Origin: Mycolicibacterium porcinum | Lineage (GTDB): Bacteria > Actinomycetota > Actinomycetes > Mycobacteriales > Mycobacteriaceae | Direction of reading: 5' to 3' | DNA: 64,000 bases | Assembly (NCBI GenBank): GCA_001942045.1 | Contig: MSTD01000007.1 | Location: 44,399-108,398, forward strand | Part shown: in pieces, positions 42,493 through 49,788 of the stretch | Layout of the letters: each line of letters opens with the position of its first letter | Position numbering within the stretch: position 1 is the first letter of the stretch | Notes under the pieces: generated by a model | What the model was told of the DNA's origin: nothing | Database searches by the model: none | The model's input: the letters and a program-made list of their open reading frames with translations, nothing else | Program-made: the position numbers and the translations under genes

Positions 42493-43295
42493 TGACGGGT
42501 CTGGCGGACAAGGTCGTCCTGGTCACCGGCGCGGGCGGTGGTACCGGGCGCGTGCATTGTGAGCGTTTCGCCGACGCCGGAGCTGACGTGATCGCGCTCG
42601 ACCGCTCGGAGGCGGCAGACGGCCTCCGCGAGACGGCCGAGCGGGTCCGGCAGCGCGGCAGACGATGTGTCACCGGGCTGGCCGATATCAGCATTCTCGC
42701 CGACGTCACGGCTGCGGTGGACGCGGGAGTCCGGACGTTCGGCCGCCTCGACGTCATCGTCGCCAATGCGGGCACCCACACGCCGAACCGCCCGACGTGG
42801 GAGATCACCAGCCAAGAGTGGCAACGCAATCTGGACATCAACCTCACCGGGGTCTGGCACACCGTCAAGGCCGGCGTTCCCCACCTCGGCACCGACGGAG
42901 GGTCGGTGGTGATCATCAGCTCCACCAACGGTTTACGCGGCACTGCCGGCACGGCGGCCTACACCGCCGGCAAGCATGCGGTGGTAGGCCTGGCCCGTAC
43001 GCTGGCCAACGAGCTGGGACCACAACGTATCCGGGTCAACACTGTGCACCCGGGGGCGGTCGCCACACCGATGGTGCGCAATCCCGAGGCCTACAAGCGG
43101 TTGCGGCCAGATCTGGACGACCCCACCGAGGCCGACGCGATCGAGGTCCTCACTGCCCGCAACCTGCTTCCGGTGCCGTGGGTCGAACCCGTCGATGTGG
43201 CCAACGCCGCCCTCTTCCTGGCCTCCGATCAAGCCCGCTACATCACCGGGACACAACTCGTGGTCGACGCCGGCCTCACCCAGAAGACGGCATGA
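42492..43295 (+). CDS. Mycofactocin-type SDR dehydrogenase
   Basis: A 267-residue short-chain dehydrogenase: TGAGGGTGRVHCERFADAGADVI (ends TGAGGGTG and GADVI), YTAGK active site, and the C-terminal stretch YKRLRPDLDDPTEADA then NLLPVPWVEPVDVANAALFL (ends NLLPVPW and VANAALFL). This C-terminal insert is the mark of the mycofactocin-coupled SDR family (TIGR03971-like), which carries a non-exchangeable NAD reoxidised by mycofactocin. It would oxidise an alcohol to the ketone used by the upstream Baeyer-Villiger enzyme; the genes overlap by one base. Confidence 0.84.
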   Translation: MTGLADKVVLVTGAGGGTGRVHCERFADAGADVIALDRSEAADGLRETAERVRQRGRRCVTGLADISILADVTAAVDAGVRTFGRLDVIVANAGTHTPNRPTWEITSQEWQRNLDINLTGVWHTVKAGVPHLGTDGGSVVIISSTNGLRGTAGTAAYTAGKHAVVGLARTLANELGPQRIRVNTVHPGAVATPMVRNPEAYKRLRPDLDDPTEADAIEVLTARNLLPVPWVEPVDVANAALFLASDQARYITGTQLVVDAGLTQKTA

Positions 43296-43328
43296 CCGGA
43301 CCGCTGAGGAACAACGCTAGGAGCAACA

Positions 43329-44123
43329 GTGACTGATTTGGCCAAGTACGGGCCGTGGGCGGTGATCGCCGGAGGTTCGGAAGGAGTCGGCGCCGAGTTC
43401 GCCCACCAACTCGCCGAAGAGGGGTTCAACCTGGTACTCATCGCCCGTAAGCCCGGGCCGTTGACCGACACCGCCGACCGGTGCCGTGAGCTAGGCGCCG
43501 AGGTGCGCGCGATATCGGTGGACCTGCTTGATCCGCAGTCGGTCTCGCGGATCGCCGAGGGCACAGCCGATCTCGACGTGGGCCTGCTGATCTACAACGC
43601 CGGCGCCAGTACGTGCAACGAGTTGTTCCTCGACACCGACCTCTCCGAGTTCCAGAAGGTCACCGACCTCAACGTGACTCGCATGCTTGAGATGCTGCAG
43701 CACTACGGAAGATTGATGGCCGACCGAGGCAGCGGCGGAATCTTGATCGTCGGCTCGCTGTCGGGGTACATGGGCGCCTGGCGGCACTCCATTTATGCCG
43801 GGGCCAAGGCGTTCTCCCGGATGTTCGCCGAAAGCCTGTGGCTGGAGCTGCGTGAGCGCAATGTCGACGTCCTCGAGCTGGTGTTGGGTGTGACGCGTAC
43901 GCCGGCGATGGAGCGCGTCGGGCTGAATTTCGACGCTCCCGGGATCCTCGTCAACGAGCCTGCCGAGGTAGCCGCCGAGGGCCTCGAGCATCTGGCGGAC
44001 GGCCCGGTATGGGTGGCCGGCGGCAACGCGGACCGCGCCGAAGCCAACAGTGCACCGGATCGAAGCCGCGTGGTGCTGGAAACTCATCGGGCAATCGCGG
44101 CGCTCATCGCGGGGGCGCACTGA
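43329..44123 (+). CDS. SDR-family oxidoreductase
   Basis: A 264-residue short-chain dehydrogenase related to the 17-beta-HSD12/KAR-like group: AGGSEGVG cofactor loop (Gly-rich but without the TG), YNAG in place of NNAG, and Tyr/Lys in YAGAK. Arg after strand two (LIARK) points to NADP(H). GTG start at 43329 with AGGAGC four bases upstream. Third gene of the plus-strand operon. Substrate unknown; a ketone or 3-keto group is likely. Confidence 0.82.
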   Translation: MTDLAKYGPWAVIAGGSEGVGAEFAHQLAEEGFNLVLIARKPGPLTDTADRCRELGAEVRAISVDLLDPQSVSRIAEGTADLDVGLLIYNAGASTCNELFLDTDLSEFQKVTDLNVTRMLEMLQHYGRLMADRGSGGILIVGSLSGYMGAWRHSIYAGAKAFSRMFAESLWLELRERNVDVLELVLGVTRTPAMERVGLNFDAPGILVNEPAEVAAEGLEHLADGPVWVAGGNADRAEANSAPDRSRVVLETHRAIAALIAGAH

Positions 44124-44125
44124 CC

Positions 44126-44974
44126 GTGCGGATGGGCCTGTCGACGCCTGTGGTGGTACAGGTTCCGGGTGTCGCGTCGGCTTGGGAGGCCGAAGCCGGG
44201 ATCGACGATCTGGCCCGGATCGCGGATGTGGCCGATAACCTCGGGTTCGACTACCTGACTTGTTCAGAGCACGTCGCCATTCCGTCGGCCGACGCCGCCA
44301 CGCGCGGGGCGGTGTACTGGGATCCGCTGGCCACCCTGGGTTTCCTTGCCGCGCATACTCGACGGATCCGGCTCGCCACGTCGGTTCTCGTTCTCGGATA
44401 TCACCACCCGCTGGAGATCGCCAAACGCTACGGAACCCTGGACCGGGTCAGCGCGGGCCGCCTGGTTCTCGGCGTCGGAATCGGGTCTCTCACAGAGGAA
44501 TTCGATCTTCTCGGCGCGGCCTGGTCAGGAAGGGCCGCACGAGCCGACGATGCCCTTCGCGCATTGCGGGCGTCGTTGTCCACCGCGACGCCGCGCTACC
44601 ACGGGACGTTCTACGACTTCCAGGGTATGACGGTGCTTCCTCACGCCGAGCAGTCGCAGGTGCCGATCTGGGTCGGCGGTCGCAGCGCCGGATCATTGCG
44701 CCGGGCCGTCGAGCTGGCCGACGGCTGGATGCCGATCGGCTTGTCATCGCGAGAGGTGCGCGACCTGCTCGCCGCCGTCGATCTGCCCGCTGGATTCGAG
44801 GTACTCCTCTCGGCGAGCGTCGATCCCGAAGCCGATCCGGTGGGTACCCGGGCGCATCTCGCGACCCTTCGTAGTGCGGGCGCCACCGCGATCACCTACG
44901 CGGTACGCGCCGACAATGCGCACCATTACTGCGACCAACTCGCCCGGTTGCGTGACATTCAGGAGAAACAATGA
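44126..44974 (+). CDS. Luciferase-like (F420-dependent) oxidoreductase
   Basis: A 282-residue LLM-domain protein (TIM barrel without insertions): IADVADNLGFDYLTCSEHVAIP, LGFLAAHTRRIRLATSV, LVLGVGIG and VPIWVGGRS. In mycobacteria this type normally uses coenzyme F420H2 rather than FMN, and it oxidises or reduces alcohols, ketones or C=C bonds. GTG 44126 and ATG 44132 are both possible starts. It lies two bases after the SDR stop. Confidence 0.82.
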   Translation: MRMGLSTPVVVQVPGVASAWEAEAGIDDLARIADVADNLGFDYLTCSEHVAIPSADAATRGAVYWDPLATLGFLAAHTRRIRLATSVLVLGYHHPLEIAKRYGTLDRVSAGRLVLGVGIGSLTEEFDLLGAAWSGRAARADDALRALRASLSTATPRYHGTFYDFQGMTVLPHAEQSQVPIWVGGRSAGSLRRAVELADGWMPIGLSSREVRDLLAAVDLPAGFEVLLSASVDPEADPVGTRAHLATLRSAGATAITYAVRADNAHHYCDQLARLRDIQEKQ

Positions 44975-45465
44975 GTACTGAACAGGAGATTCTGACCCGG
45001 CTGCAACGCCTCGAGGACGAATTGGCCATCGCGAAACTCCTCGCCTCATACGGCCCGTCAGTCGATGCCGGCAATGCCGACCGCGCAGCCGCGCTGTGGG
45101 CGAACGACGGCACATACGATGTCGAGGACTGGATGATGGCGGGTCGACGAGGCGTGCGCGAGATGGTCAGTTCGGCCGGCCACCAGGACCTGGTGGCCAA
45201 TGGCTGCTGCCATTTTCTCGGGCCGGCCGTGGTCACCGTCGACGGCGACAGCGCCGTCGCAGTATGCGAATCGCTGGTTCTGTTACGCGATGGCGAGAGT
45301 GGCTATCGAGTGTGGCGGGCGACCGCCAACCACTTCACGCTGGAACGTCTTGACGGGCGATGGCAGATAATGACCCGCACCAGCAGGTTGCTCAACGGCA
45401 ATCCGTACGCACATACCCTGCTCAACCTCGGACTGGCTGGAACAGCTGTCCCCGAACAGATCTGA
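44971..45465 (+). CDS. NTF2-fold (SnoaL-like) protein
   Basis: A 164-residue SnoaL-like protein: DELAIAKLLASYGPSVDAGNADRAAALW, the DGTYDVEDW strand with acidic residues in the cone, and ANHFTLERLDGRWQIMTRTSR. Proteins of this type (for example limonene-epoxide-hydrolase and dehydratase relatives) often sit in catabolic operons and may isomerise or dehydrate. ATG overlaps the upstream stop by four bases. Function not determined. Confidence 0.76.
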   Translation: MSTEQEILTRLQRLEDELAIAKLLASYGPSVDAGNADRAAALWANDGTYDVEDWMMAGRRGVREMVSSAGHQDLVANGCCHFLGPAVVTVDGDSAVAVCESLVLLRDGESGYRVWRATANHFTLERLDGRWQIMTRTSRLLNGNPYAHTLLNLGLAGTAVPEQI

Positions 45466-45474
45466 GAGATCGGC

Positions 45475-46251
45475 ATGTCTGCTTCCGAGTGTCCGTTGGT
45501 ATTCTTCTCCTTCGTCGCCCTGGACGAGGGCGGACCAGAAGAACACCGGCGCTACAACGAATGGCATCAACTCGACCATCGGCCGGAGAACCTCGCATTA
45601 CCCGGTATCGCTTGGGGTGACCGGTGGAGTCGCCCCACCGCGTTCCGGGAAATGTCAACGGCCGAACCCGAACAAGCCGATACCGACTACGTGGCGATGT
45701 ACTGGTTCCGTCCTCCGGTCGGGCAATCGGTGCGCGCGTGGGAACAACTCGGCGCCGACTCGTTCCAGTGGGGTCGCGGACCCATGATTCCCGGCGTGCG
45801 CCGCACGGTGTTGGCTTTCTTCCGGCCGGTCAAGGGCTACGCGGCAGCCTCGGCGCTGGTATCGCCTGGCGTCATCCCGTACCGGCCCAACCGCGGTCTG
45901 CACCTGACGATGACCCGGTTCACCGAACCCTACGGCGCCGATGCTCACGAGCACCACCAATGGGAGGACCGGGTGGCGATTCCCGCATTGTTGGATGTCG
46001 ATGGTGTGGCCGGGGCGTGGACGTTCACACTGGATCATCATCAGAACAATGGGCTCGGTCTCCGCTCCGTGGCGGCCGCAGATCCACCCGGCGGACTGCG
46101 GATTCGGCTGCTCTACCTCGACGACGACCCGGTCCGTGTCACCGGACTCATCGGTGAATGCTTGAAGCGGAACGACTCTGGCGCACCGGCGACCGGAGCA
46201 TGCGTCATCGAGACGCCGCTGAGAACGATCGTTCCCTGGCAGGACTGGTGA
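45475..46251 (+). CDS. Dabb/EthD-like ferredoxin-barrel protein
   Basis: A 258-residue protein with two alpha/beta-barrel-like repeats. The first has VFFSFVALDEGGPEEHRRYNEWHQLDHRPE (ends VFFSFVA and NEWHQLDHRPE), a YNEWHxxDH pattern common to EthD/Dabb proteins; the second starts near RGLHLTMTRFTEPYG. Last gene of the plus-strand operon, nine bases after the NTF2-fold gene. It may act on a polycyclic intermediate. The convergent iclR stop is 35 bases away. Confidence 0.65.
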   Translation: MSASECPLVFFSFVALDEGGPEEHRRYNEWHQLDHRPENLALPGIAWGDRWSRPTAFREMSTAEPEQADTDYVAMYWFRPPVGQSVRAWEQLGADSFQWGRGPMIPGVRRTVLAFFRPVKGYAAASALVSPGVIPYRPNRGLHLTMTRFTEPYGADAHEHHQWEDRVAIPALLDVDGVAGAWTFTLDHHQNNGLGLRSVAAADPPGGLRIRLLYLDDDPVRVTGLIGECLKRNDSGAPATGACVIETPLRTIVPWQDW

Positions 46252-46286
46252 ACATGGCGCCTATGTGGTGACCCGGGATCTGGACG

Positions 46287-47138
46287 TCACCGGCCTCCGA
46301 CCGCTAGCACAGCGGCCTCGGCGGTTCGATGGATCATGGCGGGCGTCACCGCGCGATGCGCCGCGCGTACTTGTCTGGCGCCGTTGCGTGGCACGCTGGA
46401 CAGGCTGTGGCAGATGGCCCACGCTGCGCTGTGTACGGCGGCGGCGACGGGTTCGATGCGAGTGGTCCTCGTTGGTCCGCACAGCGACAACGCGAACCGG
46501 TTGCCACCCTCGCTCACTCCGATGGGGGCTGCCACGACGGTGACGCCCAACTCGCAACCCTCGGCGTCGACGGCGACGCCGCCACGGGCGCGCACGGTGG
46601 CCAGGTTTCGATCGAGCTCTGCCCGGTTCCGAATGCCGTATGGCGACGTCACCGCATACCGCAACTCCGGCCAGACTGACTCGTCGAGCTGCGCCAGCAG
46701 AGCCCGCCCGGCCGCGCTCTGCTCGAGGGGCTGTTTGGATCCGACCTGCCAACAATTGCCTTGGCTGGGCCACCCACCGAAGCGTTCGATATGCAGCACG
46801 TGCGTGTCCGCGAGGACGCTCAGATGTGCCGTCAGGCCGGTGCGCCGGTGCAGGTCCGCCATCACCGGCAGGGCTGCTTCGGGGATCCGACGCTGCCGTA
46901 CTGCCTGGCTGCCGAGTTCGAACATCCTCAGTCCGAGAGCGTATTTGGCGCCTTGACGTTCAACCCAACCCAGCTGCACCAGGCCCTGGAGGATGCGATG
47001 AGCTGATGAGCGGGGCACGTTTGAATACCGGCTGATCTCCGCCAGTGAGAGCGCTTGTCGTGCACCGAAGACGTCGAGAAGTGAAGCCACCCGATCGAGC
47101 ATCGCTATGGGAGTTCCGTCGTCGTTCGATGTTGGCAC
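46287..47138 (-). CDS. IclR-family transcriptional regulator (paralogue of 34966)
   Basis: A 283-residue IclR protein: LSLAEISRYSNVPRSSAHRIL (ends LSLAEIS and SSAHRIL), then MADLHRRTGLTAHLSVL and the effector domain with SAAGRALLAQ. The GTG at 47138 has GGAGG four bases upstream; the frame runs on over the promoter but has no better start. It is homologous to the IclR at 34966-35817. It is convergent with the second BVMO operon and divergent from tetR; TGTCAC-AAC-GTGACA (47171-47185) lies 33 bases upstream. Confidence 0.86.
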   Translation of the reverse strand: MPTSNDDGTPIAMLDRVASLLDVFGARQALSLAEISRYSNVPRSSAHRILQGLVQLGWVERQGAKYALGLRMFELGSQAVRQRRIPEAALPVMADLHRRTGLTAHLSVLADTHVLHIERFGGWPSQGNCWQVGSKQPLEQSAAGRALLAQLDESVWPELRYAVTSPYGIRNRAELDRNLATVRARGGVAVDAEGCELGVTVVAAPIGVSEGGNRFALSLCGPTRTTRIEPVAAAVHSAAWAICHSLSSVPRNGARQVRAAHRAVTPAMIHRTAEAAVLAVGGR

Positions 47139-47170
47139 CACACCTCCATGCCTGTCATACTCTGCATATG

Positions 47171-47185
47171 TGTCACAACGTGACA
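47171..47185. promoter_or_regulatory. Palindrome TGTCACAACGTGACA between iclR and tetR
   Basis: Six-base arms around AAC; an outer inverted pair CCTGTCA (47151-47157) and TGACAGG (47181-47187) repeats the TGTCA half-site. It may be an IclR or TetR operator. Confidence 0.5.
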
Positions 47186-47264
47186 GGTGTGAGTCTAGGC
47201 ACATTCCCGCTGCGAAGTAAAGGAGGCCACGTGCCTCACGGCCTGTTGCACGGACAATCATCGA

Positions 47265-47927
47265 ATGCCCAGAGGTAAGGGGCCGACGCTCACCGAGCGT
47301 CGCGCTGAAGAATTGCGGCTCGATATCGCCAGGACCGCATGCGATATCTTCATCGCCGACGGAGATACCACGGCGACCGTGGAGCGCATCTGCGCCGAGG
47401 TGGGCATCGCGACGCGTACGTTCTACCGCCACTTCCCGGTCAAAGAAGACGTCCTGGGGCCATTGTTCCGGCGAAGCGAGAACAATATGCGCGGTCTATT
47501 GTCCTGCGCTGCAGCGGATTCGGACCCGGTAGACGTGCTCGTCGATATGTTCACAGTCGAAGTCCGGCACCGGCAGTCGGCCGGCGCCCAGCATCGGCAG
47601 TCGGTAGAGACCGCTCGGAAACTGATGGCGCTCGTTGCCGAGACACCGCAGTACCGCTTGCGATGGATGGAATGGAGCGAGAACCTTGCCGACGCCATCA
47701 CCGAGTTCCTGGCGCGGCACTTCGATTTGGGTGACGACGCGTTCATGCGCGCACTGCCGAGCAGGTTGATCGTCCACGTCAGCAGTAACGCGTACATCTG
47801 GTGGACCGACGCCAAGGAACCGCACGAACTTGACGAGCTCATCGCGGCGCACCGGTCTGGCATCGGCATGGTGCTGGCCGGTCTCCAGCGGTTGGACGTC
47901 AGTCGCCTCGTGTCAGGAACGTCGTAA
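47265..47927 (+). CDS. TetR-family regulator (paralogue of 16354)
   Basis: A 220-residue TetR protein: LTERRAEELRLDIARTAC, helix-turn-helix with ATVERICAEVGIATRTFYRHFPVKEDVL (ends ATVERIC and RHFPVKEDVL), and an effector domain with TPQYRLRWMEWSENL. Similar from end to end to the protein at 16354-16968, which implies duplication. No ribosome site precedes the ATG; GACAAT ends six bases upstream and fits a leaderless promoter. Its end overlaps the convergent hsaD by 29 bases. Confidence 0.85.
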   Translation: MPRGKGPTLTERRAEELRLDIARTACDIFIADGDTTATVERICAEVGIATRTFYRHFPVKEDVLGPLFRRSENNMRGLLSCAAADSDPVDVLVDMFTVEVRHRQSAGAQHRQSVETARKLMALVAETPQYRLRWMEWSENLADAITEFLARHFDLGDDAFMRALPSRLIVHVSSNAYIWWTDAKEPHELDELIAAHRSGIGMVLAGLQRLDVSRLVSGTS

Positions 47928-48780
47928 CCACCGACTCGAAGGCGGATTTCGCCTCGATCATGGCCCAGTGCCCGCAGTTCGGAAACACATGAAGTTCCGC
48001 GTTGGGGATCGTGCGCATCGGAATCAGGGCCATGTCAAGAGGACTCACGCGATCGTCGCGTCCCCACGTCAACAACGTCGGCGCCGCCACCTTGTGCATC
48101 CTGGCCCATGGCATGGGCAGATCCGAAGCCGCCATGGCCGCCGTCATCGCCGCGAACGCGGCCTTGCCGTACATTCGACGCGCGGCGGCCAACGTCTCGG
48201 GATCGGTCGCCAGGGTCCAGCGCTCCTCGATGAGTTCATCGGTGACCAGCGACTGGTCATAGACCATGGACCGCAACCAGGCGACCAGGCGCGCACGCGT
48301 CGGGTCCTCGGTGAACTCCTGGAGTAGGCGGATACCCTCGCTGGGACCGGGGGAGAAGATCGTCGTGCCGATCCCGCCGATCGTCACCAGGCGACCGACC
48401 CGGTCCGGCGAGTCGATCGCTGTATTGATACCGACACCGCCGCCCATGGAATTGCCGACGATGTCCACTCGTTCGACCCCGAGGGCATCGAGGAACGGCG
48501 TGACCGCTCCCTGCGCAGTGACCATGGGGTGTCCGCCCCAGTCATCGGAGACGCCGAAGCCGGGGAATTCCAGAACCAGACACCGGAAGTTCTCGGCGAA
48601 CGTCGGCAGCACGCCGCGGAAGTTGCGCCATCCCGTGACGCCAGGACCCGAACCGTGCAGGAACAGCACGGTCGGACCAGTGCCGACGTCGTAGTAATGA
48701 AGTGCGCCCGCGCTCGTCCGGACCTCGCGTAAGGCGTCGGGCGCACAGGTGTGATGGGTGACCGAAGCAGATTGCGACAC
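47899..48780 (-). CDS. hsaD: C-C bond (meta-cleavage product) hydrolase, HsaD-like
   Basis: A 293-residue alpha/beta hydrolase: oxyanion HGSGPG (42-47), nucleophile S111 in GNSMGGG, Asp242/243 in GRDDRV and H271 in NCGHWAM. These positions agree with HsaD (Ser114, Asp241, His269) and BphD. HsaD hydrolyses the C-C bond of the meta-cleavage product made by HsaC. GTG start at 48780 with an AGAAGA ribosome site. It is divergent from the mce operon across 237 bp. The only other hsa genes here are at 37-39.6 kb. Confidence 0.88.
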   Translation of the reverse strand: MSQSASVTHHTCAPDALREVRTSAGALHYYDVGTGPTVLFLHGSGPGVTGWRNFRGVLPTFAENFRCLVLEFPGFGVSDDWGGHPMVTAQGAVTPFLDALGVERVDIVGNSMGGGVGINTAIDSPDRVGRLVTIGGIGTTIFSPGPSEGIRLLQEFTEDPTRARLVAWLRSMVYDQSLVTDELIEERWTLATDPETLAAARRMYGKAAFAAMTAAMAASDLPMPWARMHKVAAPTLLTWGRDDRVSPLDMALIPMRTIPNAELHVFPNCGHWAMIEAKSAFESVVTTFLTRGD

Positions 48781-48856
48781 GGATCTTCTTTCGTCTCGAT
48801 GGCTCGACACCTCGAGGCTCACACGTGGTCTACGGGTGGGCAACGACGTGTTCCGC

Positions 48857-48868
48857 TCACCGGTGACC
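48857..48868. promoter_or_regulatory. TCACCGGTGACC in the hsaD-mce divergent promoter region
   Basis: A 10-bp palindrome (48857-48866) that contains ACCGGTGACC, ten bases of the palindrome seen at 21747-21759. The 237-bp gap otherwise holds a TATACA-like box near 49003 and GGAGA before yrbE. Confidence 0.35.
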
Positions 48869-49017
48869 AGCGAGAAATTACCGCCGAAAGGTTGTTTTCC
48901 CGGTGGGCGGGACAGCCGATGGTGGACCCAGAAATTAACTGCGATTGTTCCCGGTCGAGACGAGTGGTCTGGGTCATACCAACCCCCCTCGTGTGAGCTA
49001 TACAGAACGGAGACCCG

Positions 49018-49788
49018 ATGCTGCAGCGACAGCTCGCCGGCCCACTCGAGGGGGTGGGTGGGTTGTTCGCCATGTCGGTGGATGCCGCCAGATTCGTGGT
49101 GCGCAGACCCTTCCAATGGCGCGAATTTCTGGACCAATCCTGGTTCGTGGCACGGGTGTCCATGGCGCCGACACTGCTGGTGGCGATCCCGTTCACTGTG
49201 CTGGTGTCGTTCACCTTGAACATCCTGCTTCGCGAACTCGGTGCGGCGGACCTTTCCGGGGCGGGTGCGGCCTTCGGCGCCGTCACCCAGGTCGGACCGA
49301 TGGTGACCGTGCTGATCGTCGCCGGCGCCGGCGCCACCGCGATGTGTGCCGACCTCGGGTCGCGCACCGTCCGCGAAGAGATCGACGCCATGGAGGTGCT
49401 GGGCATCAACCCGATCCAGCGGTTGGTCACCCCGCGGATGCTGGCGTCCGGACTCGTGGCGCTGTTGCTCAACAGCGTCGTCGTGATCATCGGAATCCTT
49501 GGCGGATACCTGTTCTCGGTGTTCGTCCAAGACGTCAACCCCGGTGCGTTCGCCGCCGGTATCACCCTGCTCACCGGCATTCCGGAGGTCGTCATCTCCT
49601 GTGTCAAAGCGGCCTTGTTCGGCCTGATCGCCGGCCTGGTCGCGTGCTATCGCGGTCTGACCGTCTCGGGTGGAGGCGCCAAGGCAGTGGGCAATGCCGT
49701 CAACGAGACGGTGGTCTACGCCTTCATGGCGTTGTTCGTGGTCAACGTGGTGGTCACCGCCATCGGCATCCAGATGACGACCCGATGA
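49018..49788 (+). CDS. yrbEA: YrbE/MlaE-type permease A of an Mce transporter
   Basis: A 256-residue integral membrane protein of the MlaE/YrbE family, with about five or six membrane helices and the EExDAMEVLGINP loop (REEIDAMEVLGINPIQRLV) that contacts the ATPase. It forms the inner-membrane permease of the Mce lipid/sterol importer with the next protein. The ATPase (MceG/Mkl) is not encoded here, as usual in mycobacteria. First gene of the mce operon; the YrbE A and B genes overlap by four bases. Confidence 0.93.
   Translation: MLQRQLAGPLEGVGGLFAMSVDAARFVVRRPFQWREFLDQSWFVARVSMAPTLLVAIPFTVLVSFTLNILLRELGAADLSGAGAAFGAVTQVGPMVTVLIVAGAGATAMCADLGSRTVREEIDAMEVLGINPIQRLVTPRMLASGLVALLLNSVVVIIGILGGYLFSVFVQDVNPGAFAAGITLLTGIPEVVISCVKAALFGLIAGLVACYRGLTVSGGGAKAVGNAVNETVVYAFMALFVVNVVVTAIGIQMTTR

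Noticed and set aside
48857..48866. TCACCGGTGA as an independent operator
   Set aside because: A 10-bp palindrome is weak evidence alone; listed only because it shares the core of the other CCGGTGACC sites.
9877..49017. KstR or KstR2 operators (AACNNGTT or CAAGNNCTTG palindromes)
   Set aside because: I looked in the main promoter gaps of the island and saw no clear match, so I do not claim KstR control.
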